Under the pieces are notes generated by a model that saw only the letters and a program-made list of their open reading frames with translations, searched no databases and was not told where the DNA came from. A DNA stretch of 64,000 nucleotides from Toxonevra muliebris (lineage: Eukaryota; Arthropoda; Insecta; Diptera; Pallopteridae). Both the position numbers and the translations under genes were made by a program. The stretch spans positions 10,680,704 through 10,744,703 of the forward strand of contig OY829328.1 in assembly GCA_963691655.1 (NCBI GenBank), in the 5' to 3' direction. Shown here piece by piece: positions 12,232-23,910 of this stretch (position 1 is its first letter; every line of letters begins with the position of its first letter).

Positions 12232-13405
12232 CAGGAGACAAATTTTATATAAAAGCACCAGCATCATACAGAGAAAATCAAATCCTTTAGCCTGCACACA
12301 TCAATCAATCGATCCGGAAATCGTAGGACTGTTCGCCGCAGGACTTCCTGATCAATTTCAGTCCAGGCTTTCTCTAATGAATTTGTCAGCGACTCCAGAC
12401 TGTGGTGTTGAGATGCACAAGCCTTACTCTCTAAAATACTCCAAATAGAGTAGTCCATTGGATTCAAGTCTGGGGAGTATGGTGGCCATTCTTGAGATGT
12501 TATGAATCCAGAAAAATTGTCTTTTATCCATGTTTGCGTTAATTTTGCCATGTGGGAAGGTGCAGAATCTTGCTGGAAAGTCCAGTTTTCATTTCCAAAT
12601 GTATCTTGGGCCCAGGGAAGAACATGTTCATTTAAAATGCTCCGATAAACAACCTGGTCAATTTTAACACCCTCTTCAAAGAATATTAGAGGGGTTCTGG
12701 CATTAGCGGAAACTCCAGCCCATACCATAACGGAAGCTGGCTTTTGAACTCGGCCAACAGTCCTATTTTGTTGCGATGATGATGTTAGCCACATTCGGTC
12801 ATTTTGCGCATTGAAATATTGTTCAACTGTGAAAATTTTTTCATCTGTAAACAAGATATTTTCAACATTTTTTAACACGGAGGAGCGTAGCAACGCCTTG
12901 CATCTTTGCAGTCGCAAATCTTTCTTTTTTTGTGTCAGATCTTGAGCTTTTCGGAGCTTGTACGGCTTAAGATTAAGCTTTGATTTTGCTTCCACTTCCT
13001 TAGCGATTTTTCTCATTGAGCGCCTTGGATTTCGCTTGATTCGTTTACGAATTTTTTCTGTTAAACCCGTAGTGGCAACTGTTGAAAATTTTCCCCGGTC
13101 TCTATCTCCAAAACCCCCAGTTTCATTATATCGAATAATAGCTCGGTCTACCGTACGACTTGACAAATTTAAAGCCTTTGCAATTTGACGGCTACTATAA
13201 TTTGCCAAATGAAATTTCATAATTTCACGACGAATATTTTCCTTGTCCATTTTTATTGAAATTTCAAAATGTAATAACAAAAATTCAAATGAAATTAAAA
13301 GCAAAGCCAATGATGAATGAATTTGCTTTTTAAATTAAAGTAACGGTAAATGGCAAAGCTTGCTGCAGAGTATTAAACTTGCGTCACTTTACAATTGTCA
13401 CCCTG
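12232..13405 (-). mobile_element. maT-type (DD37D) mariner element
   Basis: An element of about 1.17 kb encloses the minus-strand transposase. The right end is clear: in reverse complement it begins CAGGGTGACAATTGTAAAGT and abuts a TA at 13406-13407, the usual Tc1/mariner target. The left end is less certain. CAGGAGACAAATTTTATATA at 12232 aligns with it only with small gaps, and no TA precedes it directly. The left TIR is therefore degraded or the boundary is a few bases off. Confidence 0.7.
12264..13250 (-). CDS. Tc1/mariner transposase, DD37D (maT clade)
   Basis: This is a 328-codon open frame with no stop or frameshift. The frame stays open 20 codons further upstream, but the ATG at 13250 (MDKEN...) is the family-like start. 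Such proteins bind the element's inverted repeats, cut the DNA and paste it at TA sites in the nucleus. The order is an N-terminal paired-like helix-turn-helix (SSRQIAKALNLSSRTVDRAI), a second basic helical region, then the catalytic core with FTDEK (first Asp), QQDSAPSH (second Asp) and SPDLNPMDYSIW (third Asp). There are 37 residues between the second and third Asp, which defines DD37D. The second DNA-binding region looks short: only about eight residues lie between RKIAKE and LKPYK, where relatives have about 14 more. The copy looks young, yet it may not bind its ends normally. Confidence 0.85.
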   Translation of the reverse strand: MDKENIRREIMKFHLANYSSRQIAKALNLSSRTVDRAIIRYNETGGFGDRDRGKFSTVATTGLTEKIRKRIKRNPRRSMRKIAKEVEAKSKLNLKPYKLRKAQDLTQKKKDLRLQRCKALLRSSVLKNVENILFTDEKIFTVEQYFNAQNDRMWLTSSSQQNRTVGRVQKPASVMVWAGVSANARTPLIFFEEGVKIDQVVYRSILNEHVLPWAQDTFGNENWTFQQDSAPSHMAKLTQTWIKDNFSGFITSQEWPPYSPDLNPMDYSIWSILESKACASQHHSLESLTNSLEKAWTEIDQEVLRRTVLRFPDRLIDVCRLKDLIFSV

Positions 13406-16400
13406 TAAAGCTTAGGTATTTTTAAAACACCAGGTTGTGCGACAGCCTCACTGGTGTAGTACAAACGAAGTTGCCACTGACCATACGAATAACCATTGCG
13501 TTACGAGGACACGCAACGTTGATACGAACACGGAAACGAGCACCAACGGAGGCAAACGAAGGAAAACGAATGCCAAGAAGGACAAAAGCAGTAAAACGAG
13601 CACCGAAGAGAGCAAACGAAGACCATACGAGGCATCAAAAATACTAACTTACGAAGTAAAACAGAGTGTAACCAACAAGTGAACTATACGAATAAACGTT
13701 TTTATATACATTTAAAATTAACAAAAGCAAGTGTTATCTTTTACGCAATCTGGTTACTCACTGAGTATACCATGGCTAAAGAAAAGGAACCAGGAAGGTT
13801 GGTTACATGATATGAGGAAAGGTTCAGGCCTTGATAGATAATTTTCAATCACTAATATCTTACCATTTCTAGCTCAAGCAAAAAGTTTAATAAATTCTGC
13901 ATGTTGATAACGTGTTCAACAGTAAATGAGCTAACCTCACCAATTGTATAATACATATTTATTACATGGTTTACATTGAGATGAAACTGAACCAAAAACC
14001 TTTTGGCACTAGTGATAAGAGCTGTTATGTGAACTTGGTAAAATCATTCCTTGTAACTATTTGAGTTTATGTGAGCCTGCCACCCTCCCAAACATGTACA
14101 ATTTTCAAAACATTTCATCAAAGCCAATAGTAGTGCAAATTTACCACGCAATACTTCTTGTTAAATTGTGCTCCGTGTATCACTGGGCGCACTCTTTAGT
14201 TCCAAAATTTTTGATTGACTTAAAAAATTGGTGTAAAAAGCACAAAACCATTCTTAAAACCCCCAAAAAAAAAAAAAAAAAATAATGGGCGTGGTTTTAT
14301 GAAGTGGAAAAGGTTGAATACTGAAAACTATTTCTTGTTGAATCAGTTTTTTAACAATTTGTTTTAAGTAAATAAATATTTTTTTTTTATTCTTAACTCA
14401 AATTCTTGAATTCAATCAAAATAATTAATTTTCCTGTTTTTCATAAATTTTTTAATTTCATTACCGTTGTCTATAAACGATGTGATAAAGATGTTATGGT
14501 GGCAATTCCAATTCCCTTTTAATGAAGGCCGTCTAGAGGCGGGCTTAGGAACTAAAGGGTTAAACTAAAAATATCAGTTCGGGGACTTCCCTCGATTGAG
14601 TACGAAATAAAGCATATTCTACTAAAGACACTATTAAGCGTTCGGTATAGTGTCATGTTATTTTCACTTTGTATACATTTGTCGTCGAGAAATTATCAAT
14701 ACAAAATCGATTGCAAAATTTGTGCCGGACAGACAGACACCATTGAAAGCGAGTTGATGTAAACGTGGTAAAAAGATAGGAAAAGGAACATTAGTAGTAA
14801 GCAATGCCTACTCCACAAAACACAATAGACACTGGCACTCCAACACAACACTTCCTTCAGAAAGAACGCCCTAAAATTGTTGATAGTTCTGCTATAGAGG
14901 AACTATTGTGAAAATTGTCAGCATAAAACAATAACTACGCCTATCCCATATTTGTGAAAACTTCAAAGGACTATGTCAAAGAAACTCGGTATACTTTGGA
15001 AGGCTCGCCAGCGGATCCTTAGGAAGTGGATTTCGGAGATATAACCCCAGGAATATTTCATACAAGAGAGGGAAAACATTAAAAAACGGAAATTTCTGAA
15101 TCCGCTAGTAGGTAGGGATATAACACAAACGGATCCAGAGATTTCCTAACAGAGTGGTTTTAATTTTTTCGTCCCATTAAATTTTTTTTTGTTTCATTTC
15201 CAACGGTTAAGATATAAGAAATTTTCGTCGATAAGGGGTGGGTTTTAACACCAAAACTCCCCTTTGAATCCGAAAGTGGGATGTAGAGTATTTAAAATTC
15301 GGCCGCGCTTCAATTAAGCATTCCATTTAATTAATTTTTATTCTTTACAAAAAGTTATATAATACTTCATATAAAGGTCGCTTAGAAATAGCGCAATAAC
15401 ATTGTAAATAAAAAAATATCAAAAACAACAACAACAGAATAAATAGCAGCAACTATTGCAAATGATCATGTTGCATAAACTGGAAGTCAGCAACCTTTAG
15501 ATACTATATACAAAAATAAAAACAACAGAAAGTATCTACTACTATGTAAAGTACATAAGTACCAACTGAAGTCTGGTCAAATCGTGTTTAGAATATTTCG
15601 TAACAAAAACAAAAGAAAAAAAAAATAAATCTAGAAGAAAAAAATGAAATATAGTATATCGTTACTGTCATAGCCAAATGAAGGCAAAAGGAGCATACAT
15701 ACATATGCATGGCCAGCCTAGCTGTCAGTCTGTACGTTCGCTCGTTCGTTCGTTCGTCTGTCTCTTTGCCTTGATTCTGCCTTGATATTGTGGCCACAAT
15801 GTTGCGATTGCGCAATTCTTTGGAATGTTTTTATTTCGTTTTTCTCCTTTTTTAGTTTCTTACTTCATTTCAAGACAATTATATATGTATGAATGCATAT
15901 ATGTATGTCTACGAGTATGCTACACTTTTCGCTGAAAATTACTTCCTAAAAGATTAGTAAAATAGTTTTTTTCTTTATTTTTATTTTTTTTTTGTAATTC
16001 ACAAAAATGTTTAACTTTTTATGATCGTTTATTTATTATAGTAGCTTTAGATATGTGTTAAATATTTATGATGAAAAAAAAAAATGTATGAAGTAAAAAA
16101 TTTTTCAAGGAAATCAGATTACTCATTTCGAATATCAAAATAATAAAATTATCATCACTACAAAAACAAAAATTTAGGCTTGTGTCATATGATTTAGTAT
16201 CAATTTGTTAAACCTTAGTAAAGACTCCTTTGTTTTAATGACGTATAATTAAAGTCACAAATAAAGTCGACTTTAATGAAACTTTAATTTAATGTTACAA
16301 CAAAAGCGTGTTATAAAAGTATATTTTAGTTAAAGTACACTTTATTTTTGATTATAATTATGCGTTAATGACTGCTGAGCTCCTTCTACAGTCGGCTCAG

Positions 16401-16640
16401 GTGTTTAGCATACATTAATCCGGTTTTACAGTTAATTCATAAAAGGTAATTTCTTAGGTTTAGCTTCTTCAAGATCAATAATATTTCGAAAGGCCTAAGT
16501 TGGGAAATCGTTTCTTCCAGTAACACTAAACAGTCGCCAAATAAAGGCTAGGAAGTTTTCGCTTCTTAATTGCTAAATCCTACAACTATCATTTGGAACT
16601 ACGGTAATTTTTCTAAGTTGTTACTTATAAAAATTTTTAA
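13406..16640. other. Gene-free stretch
   Basis: No host exon recognised. An ACGAA/AACGA-rich purine tract lies at about 13500-13680, followed by an AATAAA-like signal, and could be part of an unclassified LTR or repeat. A run of 18 As at about 14265 is next to a GGGCGTGG word. (TTCG)n lies at about 15736-15756. The short dispersed repeat at 15126-15270 is listed separately. Confidence 0.4.
15126..15270 (+). repeat. Short dispersed repeat, copy 1 (inverted partner at 51878-52012)
   Basis: The start AACGGATCCAGAGATTTCC and the later parts TTTTCGTC, CCAACG and AAAATTT, ending in AAGGGGTGGGTTTTAAC with ACTCCCCTT, follow the reverse complement of the 51.9-kb copy. Each copy is about 130-145 bp. 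It has no frame. It is probably a MITE-like remnant. Confidence 0.55.
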
Positions 16641-17438
16641 TTAACCCATTAAGGACGGTACGACCACAATTTCAAAGCTCATTTAAGTGGCTCCGTTAAC
16701 AATGAAAACGAACTTAAAAAAATTTGAGCCAAATTATTTTTTTATGAAAAGTTTTATGAAATTTCGAAATCTGCAGTCAAAATAAAAAAAAAAATTAAGA
16801 TTCAAAAAGTTATGCTCACTTATTCATCAAAAAACATGATTTTTGGATTAAAAATGTATAGAACAAAAACTTCTTAAAATTAATCATAAAATATGCTATA
16901 TTTTTTTCGAAAAAGTTTTGATATATTTTAAAATTTCATAATTTTTAAAAATTAAAAAAGTCGTTCGAAAATTCTAAAAAAAATTAGAATGTATTCTTTG
17001 ATGAATTTTAAGAAGTTTTTGTTCCCTAAAATGTTTTCTAAAGTTCACCCATCTTATGTAAAAAATTCCTAAAAGTTTTGAAGCGAATTTTCGCGTTCAA
17101 GCCGCCATTTTGCATATTTGTACGCTAAATTTTGAAACACCAAGTGACACATTTTGAAGTTGAGGATACATGGACGCCAGTCTTGATGTCTTGATGATTT
17201 CATTCCGAAAATAATTTAAGAAAAAAAATGTCTAATCGAAAAATCATGTTTTTTGATGAATAAGTGAGCATAACTTTTTGAATTTTAATTTTTTTTTATT
17301 TGACTGCCGATTTCGAAAGTTTATAAAATTGTGCATAAAAAATGATATGTCTCAAAATTTTTTCAGTTCGTTTTCATAGTTAACGGAGCCACTTAAATGG
17401 GCTTTGAAATTGCGGCCGTCCCGTCCTTAATGGATTAA
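16641..17438. mobile_element. TTAA-flanked non-autonomous element with long TIRs (piggyBac-like)
   Basis: TTAA at 16641-16644 and TTAA at 17435-17438 bracket a 790-bp body. The left end reads CCCATTAAGGACGG and the right end in reverse complement reads TCCATTAAGGACGG. The inverted arms continue for roughly 200 bp: AAGTGGCTCCGTTAAC and ATGAAAACGAACT on both sides, and further in AAAGTTATGCTCACTTATTC and CAAAAAACATGATTTTT on both sides. Duplicated TTAA targets and ends beginning CCC are the mark of piggyBac-type transposition. No transposase frame is present, so it would need an enzyme from elsewhere. Confidence 0.85.
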
Positions 17439-19560
17439 TAAACAAAAACAATCCTCTATTCCAAATTCTCTTACTTTTTTAATGTTATAGCCGAAACTAC
17501 TCTCCATAGACATTTGGTGCCCATCTAGTTACCACTTAAACAATCGATTTAATATTTCCGATACGTAAAATATCTTCAATGAAAAGAATTGCGCAAATTC
17601 TTCAAGCAAATTTACAACAATGCGGCAAAACGTAAGTTTTTTTTCAACGACTAAACAAAAATAATAGCCAAAAACTATTAGCAAATATGCACAAGAATAT
17701 TCTTAGTGAAACTGGAAAATCGCTCAATATTTTTTGATCAATGCCTTTTTGTTTTAAAAAAAAAAAGTATAAATGTGTATTAAAGTGGTTTATTTTTTTA
17801 ACAGAACGTAACGAATTGCGAATGAAATTTGTGCTCGCGTCATTATTTTGTTGAAAATTACGTATTGGTGTGTTATGTTACCTTTTGATGCCTGAGATAG
17901 ATGCTTTCTGTTGCCTTCAGATGCTATATGATGATGATTTGAACTGTCTATGCGTATGATCATAAATAAGCGTGTGTGTGTTTGTAATTCGTATTGATAC
18001 TGATGTCCCATTAGCATCATCATTGAAGCATTTTGCTACATACGCAAAACATAAACAGGAAATGCGTCGAAATACAATCACACATACATATACACATGGA
18101 AATATACATACATATTGCAAATATAGTTTAAGTTAAAAGAAGAAAAAAACTGATTTGAAATAATGAAAATAAGTTTTAGACACATCGTAAAAATTTTTGC
18201 ACATTTAAAAAAAAAAAAAAACTTTTCTAATAATTTGCGTCAATGAGAAAGTAATAGTATGTACTTGAAAAGTTTCAACAAAATAATGTGATTTTTATTG
18301 TCTGATTTATTGTTTTATTTATTGGATAAAAAAAAGACAACCAGGAACTTGTCGTCAAACATTTAGCAGCATTGCATTATTTTTTTTTGTACAAATTTAA
18401 TTGGTGTAACACCAATTACTCAACTCTATTTAAATCCATACTTCCATTTCACCAAATACAAACGAATTTGTCACTAAAAACACTTTGTTGTTCGATAACG
18501 TTCCCATAATGATATAAGATTTTTAATGGTTATTTGTAATAGATTTTTTTTTACTTTTTGCTGGAAAAGCTCGTTATTTTCAAGTAGTTTGACACATTTT
18601 TAAATGAAAGCTTACTAAGTTCCTAAGAAGGTTTTCGAGACAGTTTTTGCAAAAAATAAAATTTTTTTTCCCTATTTGTTAGCTGGGAAAAACCTGGGCC
18701 CAGAACCAGCCATTGGCAATAGATTAGAAAGAACTATGCAATGGATGAATGACTTCTTGAGTAACTCTAATAAAGAAAGATAAATCAAAGCAATTTTCTG
18801 CAAAACTACAAAACTACGAAGTAATCTATGAAGAAAACGACTTGCTGCTCCGTCTGCGCTTTCCAGTAGGCTTGATCATAAGACATAATATGAGTGTCAT
18901 CGACGATTCAACATGCGGATCCTACCTTAAGGAAAACAATTTTCCCACAGAGCTTTTTCTTTGATATTGCCCAACCTTAAGTAGTAAGATGTATTGAGGA
19001 TGAACTCTACTTATTCTTCTCCCTTACCTGGATTTTTTAGACCCCTTATAGAAACTGAAAAGTTTGGTCTTAAGAATCTACCATACTTTCTTTTCTTAAA
19101 TCTTTTCCTTTTTTCTCTTGTGTTAAGAACTTTTATTTTTTCTATCTACACAAAAAACAATAGTCTAATGAGTGCTTTTTTTTGTTACCCACTTCCCCCT
19201 TTTATTTACGTTTTTTTAATGTAATTGGTAAATTCTAGCTCTTTTAAATGTAGACTCCTTTCACTTCTGTAATTGCTATAACACTGTAAAACAGCAAAAC
19301 AATATTAAGGCTGTGTCCAGTGTTGGGCAAAATTCAATCCGATTAATAAGTTAAAATTAATAACTAATGGTTAATAAATAAAATTTGTTGTAACCGTAAC
19401 TAAAATGTTGACAACGGTTTGATTTGTTTTCAATACAAAGTACCAGGCAAATAGTTCATGGGTTTTGACACCTGGGTGAGTTTAAAAATTTAGTTTCAGT
19501 TTAAAAATTTTCAAGACACTGCCAATATGAATAAAAATAATGATTGAACAACTAATGATT
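17439..19560. other. No gene recognised
   Basis: AT-rich DNA with poly-A and poly-T tracts, TACATA-type simple repeats at about 18080-18115, and no recognisable exon or element. Confidence 0.4.
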
Positions 19561-20396
19561 AATGGCAAAATCCTGGCCGGGAGTTGATTATAAGCGTATT
19601 TTCACTGATGGCTCCAGAACAGAATTCGGTTCGGGTTCTGGAGTCTTCATTGAAAATGATGGAGTGCAACTGCACTTCTCCCTTGGGTTGTATGCTTCTG
19701 TTTTTCAAGCAGAAATTTTCGCAATCATCAAGGCAATAGACTATGTTATTGCTAATGGTTGGAGAGAAAGGAGTATCTGTGTATTTAGTGACAATCAGGC
19801 TGTACTTAAATCCTTGCTTAATCCTCTAACCACGTCTAAACTGGTTATACGTTGTAAATCCAGGCTTGATTGTGTTGGAAAACACAATAGTCTGCTGTTG
19901 ATATGGGTTCCTGGACACTCAGGAATTTCAGGAAATGAATCTGCTGACCTTCTAGCCAGAAAAGGTGCGGAAACTGGTTTCTCTCGAAGTGTCTAACAGA
20001 CTTCCTGTTATCACTTAACAGAAAGAACCGTAGGCAGCTGATTATATACACGTCATTTCTCTTGGGCCAAACATATACATATGATTGGCCTGGGAGCTAG
20101 TGCCTTCTGTGCTTCCTGTGGTTTGGAGGAAGAATGTGAAGAGACGGCGGATCACTTTCTTAGTGTCTGCTCCGCTTTCTGCCAGATCAGAGTAAGCATA
20201 TTAGGTACTGGAGTGTTGGGAGACGAACACCTGAGCTCTCTAACACCGCAGGATCTACTAAGATTTATTAATAATTCTGGTAGATTTAAAGAATAGCAAA
20301 AGGGAACACAGGATATAGTACAATGGACGTAAAACTTGTCTTAATGAATACTTCTTTTGTCTGTTCCAAAAAAAAAAAAAAAAAAATGGCAAAATC
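19561..20396 (+). mobile_element. 5'-truncated RNase-H-bearing LINE with target-site duplication
   Basis: The 12-base word AATGGCAAAATC occurs at 19561-19572 and again at 20385-20396, right after a poly-A tail at about 20369-20386. This is the classic mark of target-primed insertion of a non-LTR retrotransposon. The inserted body (19573-20384) carries only the 3' end of the second ORF: an RNase H domain, a Cys/His motif region and a short 3' UTR. Confidence 0.9.
19562..20296 (+). pseudogene. LINE ORF2 C-terminal fragment: RNase H plus Cys/His motif
   Basis: Frame one (to 19996) is an RNase H domain. The acidic residues expected of the family are all visible: IFTDGSRTEFGSG (Asp), FQAEIFAI (Glu), CVFSDNQAVLKS (Asp) and WVPGHSGISGNESADLLARK (Asp). 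RNase H removes the RNA strand during element reverse transcription in clades such as I and Loa. The frame then closes at 19994-19996, and the remainder continues in another frame from about 20081 with a CASC...H...C pattern and the closing LLRFINNSGRF. The domain is whole, but the protein is cut at the 5' end and broken by a frameshift, so it is not functional. The family is shared with the remnant at 33.8-34.7 kb, whose tail also has a TATAGYACAATG word. Confidence 0.85.
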
Positions 20397-20532
20397 ATTT
20401 AGTTGTGATTATGACTAACTATTTAATCATATTGAAATTTAGTTATTGTAAGTTGACTAATTATATAATAGAGGAATTTTGTTGATTATACGCCACTTTG
20501 AATATGACACGGTTTTTCTTGAGTTGTTTTGG

Positions 20533-20795
20533 CCTCACCACGAATTTGTAAACATGTTTTCGTAAATTTTCGTTTGTTGAAAATTTTATTCTTTCTTGTA
20601 TTAAGAAAGGTTTTACATATGAAATTTTTTTTATTTTCTACACGAATTACGCAGTTTTAGCAGTTTGAAACGAACAAAATATTTTTCAAATTTAATTTTT
20701 AATTTTTTTTTTTTAAATTTTTGAAACGAAAATCCATGGATATACATACGCGAAACTTGGCGTGGCCTGGAAAAAATTTTTACAAATTCGTGATC
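20533..20795. repeat. Possible small inverted-ended repeat
   Basis: CACCACGAATTTGTAAA near 20535 and TTTACAAATTCGTGA near 20779-20793 are inverted copies of a 15-base word about 245 bp apart. No further support such as a target duplication was found. Confidence 0.35.
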
Positions 20796-23700
20796 AGCAG
20801 CTATTACTGAAGTCTTATTTTATTGTGCAGTATAATCACCCTACCCCAAAAGAACATTTGAATCTCACATGCGTTTTTTTCCGCTAATTGTTATAAATAG
20901 ATTACTACAAAAATTTAGTTAAATAAGAATAAGGTATGACAAATTGTTTTTCAGATTTGGAGTATTGGTGGAAAATCGATCTTTAACTAAAATTTAAAAT
21001 TACGAGCTGTGGAACTTTTAAGTTGGGAACACAAAAAATTCCCTAATGTGCGTCGAACATGTGAAAACATGTTCCCATATCGTACAAAACGTAGAGGTGA
21101 AAAAGAATTTTATCAAATCAAAAGGCAATGGAGACCGCACTAGAAAAAAGATCGGTGGTCCTGAGTTCGTATCGCTGAAAAGAAAATTTGATTTAACTGT
21201 ACAAAGGTTTGTTATGAATTAAACTTTGGAGGTAACCATTTATGGTACATTTGAATACAACAGGAATATAAATGATAAAAAGATAAATTTGTTTGCCTCA
21301 TTTCTAACTTATGGTAAAATCTAACTTTTAAATATTAAAATAAAATAATGAAAAATGTATTAGCGTGTCATGTATAATTTATAATCTTATAAATAAATAT
21401 TTAGTAATTATAAGTAATCTGTAAATATTTACCTTTTTGTTGATGTCTCATCGAATGCTATCAAAATATCTTATAAATAGAATTAATGTTGAATTTTTTT
21501 AAAGTTATTGTTTGTTTGTTTTTGCCTTAAATTTTGAAACAATTTCACAATTTCTTTGAATTTCTTTGCAATAGCATTAAAATCCTGACAGACACATTAA
21601 AAAAAGAAGTTTTTAGCACATTGTTGTTGTTGGATTTTCGTATGTGTTTGTATGTGAGCACGGATATTAACGTTAACGATTATTTAAATGCGTTTACGTC
21701 TGCGCATTTGCGCCTGCGCGTGGTTGCTCATTTTTTTTTCGTTGCTGTTTTTGTTGGTGTTTCTTTTAAATGGACGCGTCTCGTAATGCGTCTGTCGTGA
21801 ATTTTACGTGTTTTGTTTTTAACTTTTTTGGAGAGATATTTGCATTCAAGTTTGTTGTTGTTGCAATTGTTTTTGTTTGCTTTTTTTTAGTTTTTACACA
21901 ACTGCAAGAAAAATAATATATATGATGAAAACAAAAAAACAAAAACGTTATATCCAGTTTGTAACTTGACGACAAAAATAAGGCAAAACTACAAAACAAA
22001 AAAAAAATGCACAAATAAACAGGCAGACATACAGACAAACGAACAAACAAAACAACAAAATCGAACTTGAAGTGCATTTTTCGTAAAAAATAAATAAACT
22101 AAAACTTAAATGACCGACCACCGGCCACATTGCAACGCATGCGCAGTCAGTATTGTTGTTATTTATTTATTTTTTTTTTGTATTTCTGCTGCATGCAGTT
22201 GTTGTCCCTGTTGTTGAATTTTATTGCAATTTTTGTAGTTTTCTTCTTTATTTTTTGTTCTTTCCCTGTTTAAAGTGTTTTCCTTCTTTACGTTAAACAA
22301 ATATTAATAAAAGTAAAAAAAAAGAAAGAATGAAAGTAAATGAATTCATAGAAATTCAAATTTTATGGTAAAATTATAAAATGAATTAAATGAATTATAA
22401 GAATTTCACATATTTAGTAAGCAAAATTATTTTGATTACCATAATTTTTGATACTCGATAATGATTGTGTCTTAGAAAAGTTATTATTTAACAGAAATTA
22501 TAATTAAATATATTTATATATACAAAATTTTTTACAACGTGAATATTTAATCATAGTTATTGAAGTTTTAATTTTAAAGCATCCACTATGAGTTTTAATT
22601 TAGACAGGGCTACTTAAAAAAACATAATTCCAATGTTCAAAATTTCAAAACCTTTGCGGTGAAAGAACATCAAATTATAAATACAACCACGAAAAGAAAA
22701 TCAAGTGAAATTCAGTAGAAATCGCTAGAAATTTAGTGAAAATCGGGTCTGAGGTGAGATCAATCTTCTAAAAGATTCAGATACATTTTCACAAAAAATT
22801 ACCAGTAAATTTTCATATTATATAATGATATAATGTTGAATCAACTTATTTCAATATTTTGTACTGTTTTATTTAATTGTGAAATTATATATGTATAACT
22901 AAGGTGGTCAACTTTTTAGAGCTCAAAACAGCACAGAATCTGATTGAAAAACATTTCAAAAGAAAGTACATATAAAGGATGCAAACCCCTAAATAAGATC
23001 AACAGAAATGTATCAATTCTACAAACCAATTTTATTGATTAATAAGCCAAAATTTTATGTTTAAACAATACCAAAATTACACTGGCACTTTGAAATACGC
23101 AAAGGAATGTTTAAGTTGACTTAAAACTTATCAAAGTCAATTCCTTTGATTACGCAGTGATTTTCTTTTGGTTCAATGATGCCGGTGTCCTTCAAAGTTT
23201 TATTTAGGTTTCTTGTGAAGAACCTACGACCCTGTTTTTAATTCCCAATAACCAACTGTTTTTGATTTCCTGTTTTTAATGCTCTTTTTTCCGAAGACAA
23301 GTCCAAAATCTTAACACTGATCTATAAAGTCAGCCATAGCAAGGGAATTTGATTTGAAACACTTCTTGGCGAAGACATAACAGTTTCTGTTTCCTTATGT
23401 CTAGCTGTGACAAGATGTCGTTTCCCCCCGTTCGAAATGCACATCACTTTCTGATCTGTTTTTTTTTTTTTTTTTTAAGGGGTACTGCATATGCAGATAA
23501 GAATTGAACTCGTTTTTTCTACGTTCCTTTGTCATTGTCCATTAAAAAAGACTAAATGTTTTTAGTTCTTTGGTCGATATAGTTAATTTTTTTAAGTAGT
23601 AAGCAGTGAGCAGTGCAGTAGCCTAAAAAACAGTACGGTTGGTCACATTATGCATACGACATATAGGGCGTAGCAGAAGTAAAATCTTATCTGAGAGTAT

Positions 23701-23850
23701 CTTTTGGATTGGGTACATTTGCAAACGATTTCAGAAAAAAAACTTTTGGATGAAAGTTTTAAGAAAATTTTCCTGACGATATGAAATATCTGGAAAAAAA
23801 AAATTGCAGAAAATTTGTGATATACTTAAAAACTCATTATAAATTTAAAA

Positions 23851-23910
23851 GAGCACTGATATTTTTTATTAATTTTGATAGAGCACTGATATTTTTTATT
23901 AATTTTAAAA
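23851..23910. repeat. 30-bp tandem duplication
   Basis: GAGCACTGATATTTTTTATT followed by AATTTT occurs at 23851 and again at 23881, in direct tandem and identical over 26 bases. Confidence 0.85.

Noticed and set aside
13430..13780. Solo LTR with polyadenylation signal
   Set aside because: AATAAA and purine-rich sequence are present, but no TG...CA boundaries, target duplication or second LTR were found.
21534..22130. Frames on both strands with Phe/Leu/Val-rich or Lys/Thr-rich sequence
   Set aside because: They are mirror products of simple TTG/CAA and T-run sequence.
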